Notes: a model not told the origin generated them from the sequence alone. Positions 34,134-43,685 are shown, numbered from the stretch's first letter. The stretch: DNA of 64,000 nt from Corynebacterium felinum (GCF_030408755.1 NZ_CP047209.1:992001-1056000); one strand, 5' to 3'. Numbers and translations are program-made.

Positions 34134-35093
34134 TTATACCGTCACCTGCACGGCAGGATTATCCGGATTCAGCGGGCGCGCTACTGGCTCGGTAAAACCG
34201 GACTCGTAAGCAATGGAAAGATGTGAAGTGCCTTCAATAAAGCGCGCGGGGGCAACCTCATTGCTGTGTCCCATGCGGATGGGGGTGTGCGGGTCTAAAA
34301 CAACCTTGTGGCCAATATGAACATTATCGCCTAAGCTCAAGCCCAAAACCGTGGCGGAAATGCCGAAACTACAATTCTTCCCTACCCGCATCTGCACCGG
34401 TTTCGAGCTAATCAGCGAAGAAGAAAGTTGCAGGGTGGAATGCTCACCAACAATAGTGCCAGAAGTAATTCTGCCTTCGATTCGACAGGGGCCGAGCGTA
34501 CCGGCGTTGTGCGAGACGAAACCTTCCCGCATCACCCTAGTACCCGGCGCGAGGTAGGCGCCGAGGCGGACGCGTTCAGCTTCGGAGATTTGAACGCCGG
34601 AGGGGACAACGTAGTCGACCATGCGGGGGAGGGGGTCGATGCCGTAGACGTGGATGAGTCCGCGGGAGCGCAGTGAGGTGCGCATGTGTTCAAAATTGTC
34701 GGGGAGGCAGGGGCCTTTGTTGGTCCAGACAACAGTGTTGAGGATGGCGATGGCATCATCCATGTTGATCTCGCCGGGGGTGCAGAGGCGGTGGGAGAGT
34801 AGGTGCAGGCGTAGGTAGACGTCGTGGGCGTCGGTGGGTGGTTCGTTGAGGTCGCGGATGGTGGTGCGGATCGCGACTTGTTCGACGAGGCGTTGGTCGT
34901 CGAGTTTGACGAGGCTTAGGAGCTTGGGTGGGAGGTCTTGGGCGCCGAGTCGGGTGCTGTGAGTGTGGAAGTGGGGGTGGTGGAGGATGGTGGGGTCGGT
35001 GATGAGTTCGGGTGTGGGATACCAGGTGTCGAGGATTTCTCCTGTCATGGCGATATTGGCTATTCCTACACCTTGGGCACCGATGCTTGTCAT
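34134..35093 (-). CDS. DapD-like paralogue with altered active-site loop
   Basis: A 319-residue protein clearly related to dapD over its whole length (YVVPSGVQISEAERVRLGAYLAPGTRVMREGF, shown in parts: VRLGAYLAPGTRVM; NAGTLGPCRIEGRITSG). In place of the glycine-rich [14 protein letters not shown] of DapD it has LQLSSSLISSKPV, and [10 protein letters not shown] is replaced by CSFGISATVL. It probably no longer binds succinyl-CoA in the same way, so its substrate is unknown. The genes flank aroP as duplicates. C. glutamicum carries an equivalent gene next to dapE. Confidence 0.8.
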   Translation of the reverse strand: MTSIGAQGVGIANIAMTGEILDTWYPTPELITDPTILHHPHFHTHSTRLGAQDLPPKLLSLVKLDDQRLVEQVAIRTTIRDLNEPPTDAHDVYLRLHLLSHRLCTPGEINMDDAIAILNTVVWTNKGPCLPDNFEHMRTSLRSRGLIHVYGIDPLPRMVDYVVPSGVQISEAERVRLGAYLAPGTRVMREGFVSHNAGTLGPCRIEGRITSGTIVGEHSTLQLSSSLISSKPVQMRVGKNCSFGISATVLGLSLGDNVHIGHKVVLDPHTPIRMGHSNEVAPARFIEGTSHLSIAYESGFTEPVARPLNPDNPAVQVTV

Positions 35094-35220
35094 GTTTTCT
35101 AGTGTAGTACAGCTATTTCTTTGGTTGTCTGATGTGTTGGTGGGTGGGGTTTGAGTGTGTGGGGGTGTGAGGGGTTGATGGCAGGTTTTGGGAGGGAGGT
35201 TTTGGCTAAGCTTGGTTTTT

Positions 35221-36354
35221 ATGGCTAATTCTGAACTGTCTTTCCCTGTTGTTGATCTTTTCTGTGACCCTGTGGGGTTGACTGCGGCTTTGGTGGATAT
35301 TGAAAGTCCAAGCCATGAGGAGAAGACGATTGCGGATGCGATTGAGCATGCGTTGCGCCAGCTAGATGGTGTGCTGGTTGATCGTGTGGGTAATACTGTG
35401 GTGGCGCGTACTGATCGGGGCTTGGGTCAGCGCGTGATTTTGGCGGGGCATTGCGATACGGTTCCGATTGCGGGCAATGTTCCTTCCACGCGTGGGTTGG
35501 ATGATCAGGGTCGAGATACGTTGTTTGGGTGTGGAACGGTGGATATGAAGTCGGGGCTGGCGGTGTATTTGAATGCGTTTGCCCGTCTTGCTGCTGATCC
35601 GGCGTTGCGTTACGACTTGACGTTGGTATGTTATGAGGGGGAGGAGGTTGCGAGTGTATATAACGGTTTGGGGCATGTGCACACCCAGCGCCCCGAGTTG
35701 TTGGTGGGGGATGTGGCGTTGTTGGGGGAGCCGTCGGGGTCGATGATTGAGGCGGGTTGTCAGGGCTCGATTCGGTTGAAGGTGGTGGCAACGGGTGTGC
35801 GGGCACATTCGGCTCGTAGTTGGTTGGGGAAGAATGCTATGCATGCCCTTGCCCCTGTGATCAGTAATATTGCGGCATATCAGGCTACTAAAGTGCTTGT
35901 CGACGATTGTCTCTACCACGAGGGCCTGAATATTGTGCACTGCGAATCAGGGGTGGCCACGAATACGATTCCTGATGAGGCGTGGATGTTTGTGAATTTC
36001 CGTTTCGCCCCGAACCGTAGTGTCGATCAGGCGTTAGAGCACATGCTGGAGGTGTTGGATCTTCCGGAAGGTGTGCGTTTTGAGGTTGATGATGCGGTTC
36101 CGGGTGCTCGCCCTGGTTTGGATCGCCCAGTTGTCCAAGAGCTGATTGCTGCTACCGGTGGGAAGGTGCGGGCAAAATATGGGTGGACTGATGTGGCGCG
36201 TTTTAGTGAATTGGGAATCCCCGCTGTGAATTTTGGCCCGGGAGATCCGAGTTTTTGCCATAAGAAGGACGAGCAGTGCCCGGTGGAGATGATTACTGAA
36301 GTTTCGCAGGTGCTGTTGGACTACCTTCGGGGTAGCACACCGCCTGCAGTATAA
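35221..36354 (+). CDS. dapE: DapE: N-succinyl-diaminopimelate desuccinylase
   Basis: A 377-residue M20-family zinc hydrolase. Metal ligands lie in LAGHCDTVP (about residues 77-85), the bridging Asp in GCGTVDMKSG (about 109-118), the general base in YEGEEV (about 143-148), and the last His in GPGDPSFCHKKDEQ near the C-terminus. I start at 35221 (MANSELSFPV); an earlier ATG at 35188 lacks a good ribosome-binding site. It releases succinate to give LL-diaminopimelate for lysine and peptidoglycan. It is divergent from the DapD-like paralogue. Confidence 0.93.
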   Translation: MANSELSFPVVDLFCDPVGLTAALVDIESPSHEEKTIADAIEHALRQLDGVLVDRVGNTVVARTDRGLGQRVILAGHCDTVPIAGNVPSTRGLDDQGRDTLFGCGTVDMKSGLAVYLNAFARLAADPALRYDLTLVCYEGEEVASVYNGLGHVHTQRPELLVGDVALLGEPSGSMIEAGCQGSIRLKVVATGVRAHSARSWLGKNAMHALAPVISNIAAYQATKVLVDDCLYHEGLNIVHCESGVATNTIPDEAWMFVNFRFAPNRSVDQALEHMLEVLDLPEGVRFEVDDAVPGARPGLDRPVVQELIAATGGKVRAKYGWTDVARFSELGIPAVNFGPGDPSFCHKKDEQCPVEMITEVSQVLLDYLRGSTPPAV

Positions 36355-36554
36355 GTAGGGTGGCGGTGGATGTGTGAAAGCTTGCAGCGGACATGAAAGT
36401 GAGCGCTGTGTGTTGGTCGCCTTTGTTCGCCGGTGGTGAAAGTTACTGCGCTGATCCTGGCGGCGTCGATAAGCTAAAAGAACACACCGTGAACCTTGCC
36501 TAGCGCCGCGTGTGCAGTTTGCGCACGTCGGTGGTGCCACAAAGGCGGGGATTA

Positions 36555-37382
36555 ATGCGAAAGAAGAATGAAATAATGTTTACTAACGGCAAAAGCGCAG
36601 AAAAACTTCAGAAAGCAAAGCAGCGGGCGCGGGAATTAGCAGAAAACACCCACATGCTGCGCGGTCCGGTGTTGCTGCGTCAATCGGGGCAGCCCCAAGA
36701 ATCCACCTACGATCAGCGGCTGCTCGAACTCGGTGCCGACCATGACTGGATGCACGCCGACCCGTGGCGGGTGTTGCGCATCCAAAGTGAATTCGTCGCC
36801 GGCTTCGACGCCCTCCACGGCCTGCCCAAAGCCGTGACCGTGTTCGGATCTGCCCGCACCAAAGAAGACACCGAACTCTACGCCCTTGGCTGCGAGATGG
36901 GCAAAGCACTTGCCGACGCCGGATACGCCGTGATCACCGGTGGTGGGCCTGGGCTGATGGAAGCCGCCAACCGCGGAGCATTCGAAGCAGACGGGCTATC
37001 CGTCGGCTTGGGTATCGAGCTGCCCCACGAACAAGGGCTCAACGAATACATCGACCTTGGGCTCAACTTCCGCTACTTCTTTGCCCGGAAAACCATGTTC
37101 CTCAAATACTCCCAAGCCTTCGTCTGCCTGCCCGGCGGACTTGGCACCTTAGACGAGCTCTTTGAAGTGATGTGCATGGTCCAAACTGGCAAAGTCACCA
37201 ACTTTCCCATCGTGCTCATCGGCACCGAATTCTGGTCTGGGCTTGTCGACTGGCTTAAAAACCAGCTCGTGGCTAAAAACATGATCAGCGCTGAAGACAT
37301 GAACCTGTTTTTGCTCACCGACTCCATCGACGAAGCCATCGACTACATCCGCGACGCCCACGCCGCCAACGGGGTTATCTAA
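36555..37382 (+). CDS. LOG-family protein (TIGR00730 Rossmann fold)
   Basis: A 275-residue protein with the two signatures of Lonely-Guy-type phosphoribohydrolases: GGGPGLMEAANRGA (about residues 132-145) and PGGLGTLDELFEV (about 195-207). An N-terminal extension of about 80 residues precedes the core. These enzymes release the base from nucleoside 5'-monophosphates. The ATG at 36555 has AAAGGCGGGG ahead; the longer open frame to 36510 lacks a site. It is followed 2 bp later by folP2. A neighbour of this type sits at the same place in mycobacteria. Confidence 0.85.
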   Translation: MRKKNEIMFTNGKSAEKLQKAKQRARELAENTHMLRGPVLLRQSGQPQESTYDQRLLELGADHDWMHADPWRVLRIQSEFVAGFDALHGLPKAVTVFGSARTKEDTELYALGCEMGKALADAGYAVITGGGPGLMEAANRGAFEADGLSVGLGIELPHEQGLNEYIDLGLNFRYFFARKTMFLKYSQAFVCLPGGLGTLDELFEVMCMVQTGKVTNFPIVLIGTEFWSGLVDWLKNQLVAKNMISAEDMNLFLLTDSIDEAIDYIRDAHAANGVI

Positions 37383-37384
37383 CC

Positions 37385-38239
37385 ATGATCACCAGCGCGT
37401 TCACCCACAACGGGCGTGCCGCAGTGATGGCTATTATCAACCGCACCCCAGACTCCTTCTACGACCAAGGTGCCACCGAATCCTTCGACTTAGCACTCGC
37501 CCGAGCCACACAGGTCATCGACGATGGCGCCACCATCATCGACATCGGTGGGGTCAAAGCTGGGCCCGGTGAATACGTCAGCGCCGAGGAAGAAATCGAA
37601 CGCGTCGTCCCCCTCATCCACACCATCTCCCACACCTTCCCCCACATCACCATCTCCGTCGACACCTGGCGCGCCGAAGTCGCAGCACCTGCCATCGAAG
37701 CAGGCGCAACCTTAATCAACGACACCTGGGCCGGACACGACCCCGAACTCGCCGAAGTCGCCGGACACTACCACGTCGGCTACGTCTGCTCCCACACCGG
37801 CGGTGTCCAACCCCGCACCCGCCCCTACCGCGTCAGATTCGACGACATCACCGTCGCAGTCATCGACGAAACCACCCGCCAAGCCGAACGCGCAGTTGGC
37901 CTCGGCGTCCCCGAAAACAAAATACTCATCGACCCCACCCACGACTTCGGCAAAAACACCCACCACGGACTCGAACTCCTCCGCCACATCGACACCATCG
38001 TCAACACCGGCTGGCCAGTACTCATGGCATTAAGCAACAAAGACTTCATCGGCGAAACACTCAACCGCCCGATAAAAGAACGCCTCCCCGGCACCCTCGC
38101 CGCCACCTGCTGGGCCGCCAGCAAAGGCGTGGCAGCCTTTCGCGCACACGAAGTCAAAGAAACCGCCGACGTCATCTACATGACCGCCGCCATCGCAGGG
38201 CACACCCCACCGAAAAACGTCACCCGAGGGCTTGCATGA
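37385..38239 (+). CDS. folP2: FolP2: dihydropteroate synthase paralogue
   Basis: A 284-residue TIM-barrel of the pterin-binding family. Visible motifs are AIINRTPDSFYDQG (about residues 15-28), IIDIGGVKAGPG, TLINDTWAG and KILIDPTHDFGKN. Here the usual GG(E/D)STRPG segment reads GGVKAGPGE, as in the actinobacterial second copy, which lacks proven synthase activity in mycobacteria. The true folP1 is not in this window. It overlaps gpgS by 4 bp. A role beyond folate is possible. Confidence 0.85.
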   Translation: MITSAFTHNGRAAVMAIINRTPDSFYDQGATESFDLALARATQVIDDGATIIDIGGVKAGPGEYVSAEEEIERVVPLIHTISHTFPHITISVDTWRAEVAAPAIEAGATLINDTWAGHDPELAEVAGHYHVGYVCSHTGGVQPRTRPYRVRFDDITVAVIDETTRQAERAVGLGVPENKILIDPTHDFGKNTHHGLELLRHIDTIVNTGWPVLMALSNKDFIGETLNRPIKERLPGTLAATCWAASKGVAAFRAHEVKETADVIYMTAAIAGHTPPKNVTRGLA

Positions 38240-38997
38240 AATTCACCGTCATCATCCCCGCACTCAACGAAGAAAAAACCATCGCACACGTCGTTGACGC
38301 AGCCTGCCAATCACAGGCCACCGACATCATCGTCATCGACTCCGACTCGTTAGACAACACCGCCAGCATCGCACAACACCACGGCGCACGCGTATACAAC
38401 TGGCGCGAGATCCTCCCGCACATCCCCTGCCAACCCGGCAAAGGCGAAGCACTCTGGCGTGGCGTCTACGCAGCACAAACAGAAGCAATCGTCTTCGTCG
38501 ATGCCGACGTCGAAAAGCTCAGCCCAGAATCCATCAACGCACTCGCACAACCACTGACCAACCCCGCAATCGACCTCGTCAAAGCACACTACACCCGCAC
38601 CTACCAAGGACAGGCCACCGGCGGGGGCCGCGTCACCGAACTCTGCGCAAAACCCCTGCTTAAACACTTATTCCCGCACCTGTCCCACATCCACCAACCC
38701 CTCGCTGGCGAATACGCCATCCGCCGCAGCTTCGCGCTGGGCGCCGAATTCGCGCCGGGCTACGGTGTCGAAGTGGGTTTGCTTATCGACGCCGCCAACC
38801 CCACCCAAGTCCCACTCCCGCCGCGGGTGCATCGCAACCGACCTTTACACGAACTCGCCGACATGGCAGATATTGTGGCAGCTACAATCTTGAGCAAGGC
38901 GGGAATCGGTACCATGAACTACCGCCCACCCCTGAACCACATCGACACCTTTTTCCCGCCCCCTTCCACACCCTTCTGTGAAAAGGAAAGGTCATGA
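38236..38997 (+). CDS. gpgS: GpgS: glucosyl-3-phosphoglycerate synthase
   Basis: A 253-residue GT-A glycosyltransferase of family 81. The start overlaps folP2 (ATGA). The N-terminal VIIPALNEEKTIAHVV binds the nucleotide, the DAD metal motif is FVDADVEKL (about residues 95-103), and GVEVGLLID is the conserved late motif. It makes glucosyl-3-phosphoglycerate, the first step of methylglucose lipopolysaccharide in mycobacteria. The order folP2-gpgS is shared with mycobacteria. Confidence 0.88.
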   Translation: MKFTVIIPALNEEKTIAHVVDAACQSQATDIIVIDSDSLDNTASIAQHHGARVYNWREILPHIPCQPGKGEALWRGVYAAQTEAIVFVDADVEKLSPESINALAQPLTNPAIDLVKAHYTRTYQGQATGGGRVTELCAKPLLKHLFPHLSHIHQPLAGEYAIRRSFALGAEFAPGYGVEVGLLIDAANPTQVPLPPRVHRNRPLHELADMADIVAATILSKAGIGTMNYRPPLNHIDTFFPPPSTPFCEKERS

Positions 38998-39305
38998 ACT
39001 CAGCAGCAACCATCACGGCAGTGTCGCTCGGCGCTGGAATGATCATCCTCACCGTGCTTTTCGCCTGGTTTTTTTACGCACTTTTTAAACCCACGCTTAT
39101 TCTCGGGGGTGGGAATAAACCTGTTGAAGAGGAGTTTGATGTCATGGAAAACAACCGTCGCGCTATCGACGAAGGCAACTTTGAGCAGCTCACATTCACT
39201 ACAGCCAAACAGGGATACGATAAAGCCCAAGTTGATGCTGTGATCGCTGATCTCCTCGCTAAGTTAGCTGCAGCTGAGGCCAAGCTGAGTGAATCGGGAG
39301 TATAA
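38994..39305 (+). CDS. DivIVA-domain membrane protein
   Basis: A 103-residue protein with one N-terminal membrane helix (about residues 11-32) and a cytoplasmic part whose FTTAKQGYDKAQVDAVIADLLA motif (in two pieces, FTTAKQGYDKAQVD and AVIADLLAKLAAAEAKL) matches the short DivIVA domain repeats. It overlaps gpgS by 4 bp. It may help anchor pole or septum components; this is inference from the domain only. Confidence 0.8.
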   Translation: MNSAATITAVSLGAGMIILTVLFAWFFYALFKPTLILGGGNKPVEEEFDVMENNRRAIDEGNFEQLTFTTAKQGYDKAQVDAVIADLLAKLAAAEAKLSESGV

Positions 39306-39365
39306 TAGGCAAAGTGAGCGTATTCTCTGCGCCGAATTGTTGAAAAAGAAACTGGTGAACAACTT

Positions 39366-39533
39366 ATGGCTGCGATGAAGCCCCGAACGGGAAACGGTCC
39401 GATGGAAGCGGTGAAGGAAAGCCGAAAGATCGTGATGCGCATCCCCACCGATGGCGGCGGCCGCCTCGTGATCGAACTCAACAGGGACGAAGCTGCCGAA
39501 CTGGCCGAACTGTTGCGCCAAGTCAGCCAATAA
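39366..39533 (+). CDS. DUF3117 small protein
   Basis: A 55-residue protein beginning MAAMKPRTGNGPMEAVKES and ending ELAELLRQVSQ, the exact signature of DUF3117 proteins next to glgA/glgC in mycobacteria. It has a strongly conserved basic/acidic layout, no signal and no membrane segment. Function unknown. The start at 39366 is the one giving the full conserved N-terminus. A long hairpin follows 12 bp after the stop. Confidence 0.85.
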   Translation: MAAMKPRTGNGPMEAVKESRKIVMRIPTDGGGRLVIELNRDEAAELAELLRQVSQ

Positions 39534-39545
39534 CAAACAACTCAT

Positions 39546-39595
39546 GTGGAGGTTTCCACCCCAGCAACAAGACTTGCTGGGGTGGAAACCTCCAC
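39546..39595. terminator. Perfect 22-bp hairpin after the DUF3117 gene
   Basis: The 22-bp perfect stem GTGGAGGTTTCCACCCCAGC... pairs across a six-base loop (CAAGAC). There is no T-run on the + strand, so it may act as a processing signal or an end stabiliser rather than an intrinsic terminator. Confidence 0.7.
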
Positions 39596-39767
39596 GTGTG
39601 TGCATAGTCGAACTCCCACCTGTTATGTAATCGTAGGGCGCGTGCATCTTGGTGGGCTGGTGAATGACTATCGTGCAGGACTGTACCGGTGTTAAGCCTA
39701 ACTGCGCTAAGATGAAGCGCACACATTTTCTTGTCCCTTCACAGTTGTAGGAAGGAAGCCACAACCG

Positions 39768-40634
39768 GTGCTTTCTCATGTCATTGACGTACTCGCAGAC
39801 CCCATCGACGGCAGCCCACTTTCTGGGGTTGATCAGTTCAGCCGCCTCGTGTCTGAGTCCGGTCATTCTTATGATGTTGCCCGCCAAGGCTACGTCACCC
39901 TCGCCGCGGGCAAGGGCCTGCGCTACAGCGGTGATGATTCCGACATGATCGCCGCCCGCGAAACCTTCCTCTCACGCGGCCACTTCGCGCCCTTCGTGGA
40001 AGCTATCTCCCACACCGTGGCTGACGTGCTCGACGATGCGGAAGTCCCCGAGGGTGCAGAACCCGTGATCGTCGAAATTGGTGCAGGCACCGGATATTAT
40101 CTTTCCCACGTGCTTGATTCGATTGAAGGTGCACGCGGCGTGGGCATCGATGTTTCCACCCCAGCAGCAAAGCTGCTGTCAAAGTGCCACCCGCGCGTAG
40201 GTGCAGTGGTTGCTGATGCTTGGGCACGACTGCCCATTCAAGATTCCTCGGTTGATGCCATCACCGTAGTATTTGCACCCCGCAACGCAAGCGAATTTGC
40301 GCGTGTGCTCAAGCCCCAAGGCGAGGTTGTGGTGATGACCCCGAACGTGGGCCACTTGTCGGAACTGCGTGAACCACTGGGCATTATTGATGTGGAAAAA
40401 GGCAAGATTGATCGCATGATCGCTCAAGCTTCCGGCCACCTCGTTCCGGTGGGGGAGCCAGAGACTGTGGAGTTTGTGATGAACCTCGACCAGGCTTCGA
40501 TCGCAACCCAGATCGGGATGAGCCCCTCAGCCCGCCACATTCACCCCGATATTTTGGCTGAGCGTATTGCCACCTTACCCAGCAGCATGGCGGTAACTGC
40601 CCGCGCTACTGTCACTCGTTTCACCAAAGCCTAA
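39768..40634 (+). CDS. RlmA-type 23S rRNA guanine-N1 methyltransferase without zinc ligands
   Basis: A 288-residue Rossmann methyltransferase: SAM-binding VIVEIGAGTGYYLSH (about residues 99-113), VVADAWARLP and VVMTPNVGH. The N-terminal module resembles RlmA (LADPIDGSPLSG...GHSYDVARQGYV), but the Cys ligands of the zinc ribbon (CPxC and the second pair) are absent. RlmA methylates G745 or G748 in 23S rRNA; the actinomycete type is linked to tylosin resistance. The start is GTG 39768, with AGGAAGGAAG ahead. It stands alone with its own terminator. Confidence 0.8.
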   Translation: MLSHVIDVLADPIDGSPLSGVDQFSRLVSESGHSYDVARQGYVTLAAGKGLRYSGDDSDMIAARETFLSRGHFAPFVEAISHTVADVLDDAEVPEGAEPVIVEIGAGTGYYLSHVLDSIEGARGVGIDVSTPAAKLLSKCHPRVGAVVADAWARLPIQDSSVDAITVVFAPRNASEFARVLKPQGEVVVMTPNVGHLSELREPLGIIDVEKGKIDRMIAQASGHLVPVGEPETVEFVMNLDQASIATQIGMSPSARHIHPDILAERIATLPSSMAVTARATVTRFTKA

Positions 40635-40693
40635 AAATCCCTTGGTGGTGTTGTTCATCGTGCCACCAGAATAGGATACGCAGGCTATTCTAT

Positions 40694-40731
40694 GCCCCCA
40701 ATGCTCGACAGCTGTCAGCATGGGGGCTTTT
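40694..40731 (+). terminator. Terminator of the rRNA methyltransferase gene
   Basis: Stem GCCCCCAATGCT/AGCATGGGGGC with one bulged A, an inner GACAGCTGTC palindrome, then TTTT on the + strand. Confidence 0.8.
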
Positions 40732-40858
40732 GAGCTGCGAAGGGGAGTGGTGGATTCTCAGGGGGTATTTTGAAGATTTTCCCTCTGCTTATTCGCTATT
40801 TTTGATACATTGCAAACACACGATTGATGGGTGTTTAAGATTATGAAAGGTAGCGGAG

Positions 40859-42088
40859 ATGAATATTGTGAAAAACAATCCTGCCTTTGCGCGATTGCAA
40901 GCAGCAAATGTGCTGAATGAATTGGGTTTGGCCATTTCTTATGTGATTATTCCGCTGACTATTCTCACTGTGTACAATTCCCCTTTTCTTGCTGGTCTGA
41001 TCAGCGCCCTGTGCCTTGCTGCACGCACCTTAAGCGCCATCTTTTCTGGTGCGATTGCCGATAGGATCAACCCTTCACTTCTACTCAAAGCCAGCTTTGG
41101 TGCCGAATTCCTCCTCTGGGGAGCATTAGCACTCCTCTTGTATTTTCAGGTGGCGAATGTTTATATCATCGCTTTATTGTCGATCATCGTTGCAGCCATA
41201 TCCACCATTGATGGCCCAGCCGAATTTGTGGTGCTCAAAAGAATCATGCCCACAGCCGAACTAGGTGCAGCCACCTCCATTACCGAAGCACGCAGTTCCA
41301 CAGCCCAACTTGTGGGAAACCCGATAGGTGGTGCGCTGTATTCCCTCGGTGGGGCAGCGGCCTTGGGCATTCAGGCAGCCATACACTGCGTAGCCGCGCT
41401 GTGTGTTCCACAGGTACGCGATGCGTGTACACCAGGGGCAGAAGATACTACACGTGCTCCACGATTTTTTACTGAGGTCAAATACGGGTTCAGGCTTGTT
41501 TTCGGTGATACTGCGCTGCGCCACCTCATGTATGTTTCCTCCATCGCCAACCTTGGGGTTGTACCCATGTCTTTCGTATTATTGACGGTATTTCAGCAAA
41601 AGAACACGGATTCGTGGATCATTGGCATCCTGTTATCCTGCTTTGGGGTGGGGGTCATTCTAGGTGCGCCACTAGCTGCGCGCTTAAGCAGCACTGTGCG
41701 CCTTTCAACACTGCTGATCATCGCATTAAGCATGTTTGTACTCACCACCCTCGGCTTGATTGTAGGTAGTGCACACCCGTGGTCCGCCGGCATACTTGTC
41801 ATCATTTCTGGGCTTGCCCTACCGGCATTAAACTCAGCGATTACGTCCTACACGGTGGCTGTCACCGAAGAGAAGGATGTGGGCAAGGTCTTTTCTGCCT
41901 CCGGAGTATTCGGAATGATCCTGGCACCACTAGGAATTTTTGTCGCCGGTGTGCTTTTAGCACACGTTGGAGCCTTGTGGGTTTTTCTATCCCAAGCTTT
42001 GGTAATGGCACTAGCTTTAGCCTTAACCCGGATTTTTCATGGGGTGGGGCTTAAAAGGTGTGTAAAAAGTAAAGAAAGTGCTTCTTGA
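40859..42088 (+). CDS. MFS transporter (MFS_3/EntS-like), 3' end replaced by an insertion sequence
   Basis: About 409 residues in this form, with 11-12 membrane segments and the MFS motif IADRINPS near residue 65. The reading frame crosses into the IS1380 element at 42022, where the final residues TRIFHGVGLK... come from the insertion sequence. If 42022-43888 is removed, the frame continues to a stop at 43935-43937 as AVFSPALSTMPRLSQL, so the ancestral protein was about 16 residues longer than the break point. The last helix may be damaged, so activity is uncertain. Drug or siderophore efflux is the family's usual role. Confidence 0.8.
   Translation: MNIVKNNPAFARLQAANVLNELGLAISYVIIPLTILTVYNSPFLAGLISALCLAARTLSAIFSGAIADRINPSLLLKASFGAEFLLWGALALLLYFQVANVYIIALLSIIVAAISTIDGPAEFVVLKRIMPTAELGAATSITEARSSTAQLVGNPIGGALYSLGGAAALGIQAAIHCVAALCVPQVRDACTPGAEDTTRAPRFFTEVKYGFRLVFGDTALRHLMYVSSIANLGVVPMSFVLLTVFQQKNTDSWIIGILLSCFGVGVILGAPLAARLSSTVRLSTLLIIALSMFVLTTLGLIVGSAHPWSAGILVIISGLALPALNSAITSYTVAVTEEKDVGKVFSASGVFGMILAPLGIFVAGVLLAHVGALWVFLSQALVMALALALTRIFHGVGLKRCVKSKESAS
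42022..42048 (+). repeat. Left inverted repeat of the IS1380 element
   Basis: Twenty-six of 27 bases match the reverse complement of 43862-43888. Confidence 0.9.
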
Positions 42089-42145
42089 CCTGCTAGAATA
42101 GAGATGTTGTTAAGCCTTTATTCCAAGCAGAAAAGGAGCACTTTC

Positions 42146-43685
42146 ATGGTGAAGACTACTACATACACCCCTATGATGGCCAGCTGCACCCGTCTTGTTT
42201 CCCGCGCGGGGGTGTTACCCTTTGCTCATGTAGCTCAATTAGTCGGGATTGGTGCCAGCCTTGATCGTGTTTTCTCACGGCAACGGTTAACACATACTTT
42301 TGGTGATGCGTGTACTGGGTTAGCGTTATCGTTAATTGCTGGTGGTGACGATGTTAAAGACATCAACTTGTTAGATTCTGTTTCGACAGCATTATCGTCT
42401 CAGCCATTGCCGTCGGTATCAACCCTGTGGCGGCGACTGACAGAGCATAAAGACACCAGCGATAAAATACGTGAAGAATTCCTTCACGCGATCAAATACG
42501 CCCGTAGCACACTATGGAACCTGCTGGGCGATCAAGCCCCACATAAGCTCGCTACAGTAGACAAACCCCTGATAGTAGATATTGATGCGACACTGATCTG
42601 TGCGCATTCTGGCAAGGAAAAAGCCGCACCTACCTATAAGAAGGGGTTTGGTTTCCACCCATTATGTGCTTTTATCGACTACACCAGCGTAGGGTTAACT
42701 GGTGGGGAATTTTTAACCTGTCTGCTTCGCCCAGGTAACGCGGGAGCAAACACCGCTAATGATCATTGCCAGCTTGTCAAAGAAATCCTGACCGCTCTCC
42801 CCGATCACAGCGATGGCAAACCTTGGGGCAAACGACTTGTTATCCGTGCTGACAGTGCTGGTGGGACAAAACAATTCCTTAGCTCCTTAGACGACCATGA
42901 CCTCGGTTATGTTGTTGGCTTTTCACCCTCACCTACAGCAAGTATCCTCCTCAATGAGCACATCAGATCCGGTAACGAAGCAACTAGTCACACAGATTAT
43001 CGATCATTACGTAACACCCGTGTGCCAATTGTGCGTGGCAATGGGGATATCAGCTTTGATGACCAACACTTCCTTGAAGACATCACCGGACTACTACAAA
43101 CCGCACACCTAGAAGATGACAAACCACTGGTGAACCTTCTTACTGATTACCCCACCACGATGCGCGTGATCGCACGGATAGAATCCCCCCCACGCAGGGT
43201 GCCAACACAGCATTTTCAATCAACTCGGCATACGCACCCAATTATGCGCAACAAACCTCAACTGCAATATTCAACGCATTGACCAGTACTATCGCCAAAG
43301 ATCACTATGCGAACAACACATCAAAGACGCCAAAGATCAAGGCCTTGCAAAACTACCGTTTTGCCAGTTCAAAGCTAACCAAATCTGGTGTCTCATCATA
43401 ACCTTAGCCCACCAACTTCTCACCTGGACAAAACTACTCGACCATCACTACAACAACCACAACAGCGGCAACAACAAGAAACGAAATCAATCCGACAACC
43501 CGTGGTGGACATGGGCACCAAAAACCATTCGAGCAAGGTTTATTGCAATCTCTGCAAAAATCACGACAAGCAGCAGGCGCATATACCTCCACCTCGATCA
43601 ACAAAGCACACACACCCCCACACTGGTGACACTTATGGAATACACCCAAAACCTCCTACGCCCCCTTAAAAAACGAAAAACCTAA
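42146..43685 (+). pseudogene. IS1380-family transposase, frameshifted
   Basis: The transposase begins at ATG 42146 (AAAAGGAG seven bases upstream) with VKTTTYTPMMASCTRLVSRA. The conserved DDE-type core is present: DIDATLICAHSGKEKAAPT and FHPLCAFIDY, then LLRPGNAGANTANDH and RADSAGG. Frame 1 runs into a TGA near 43282; removing one C from the seven-C run at 43185-43191 restores reading through SLCEQHIKDAKDQGLAKLPF and IWCLIITLAHQLLTW to TAA at 43683-43685, about 512 residues. Either a real frameshift or a homopolymer sequencing error; I treat it as a pseudogene. Confidence 0.75.

Noticed and set aside
39546..39595. CRISPR repeat or mobile end
   Set aside because: A single perfect palindrome next to a stop codon with no spacer-like repetition; better read as a transcript end.
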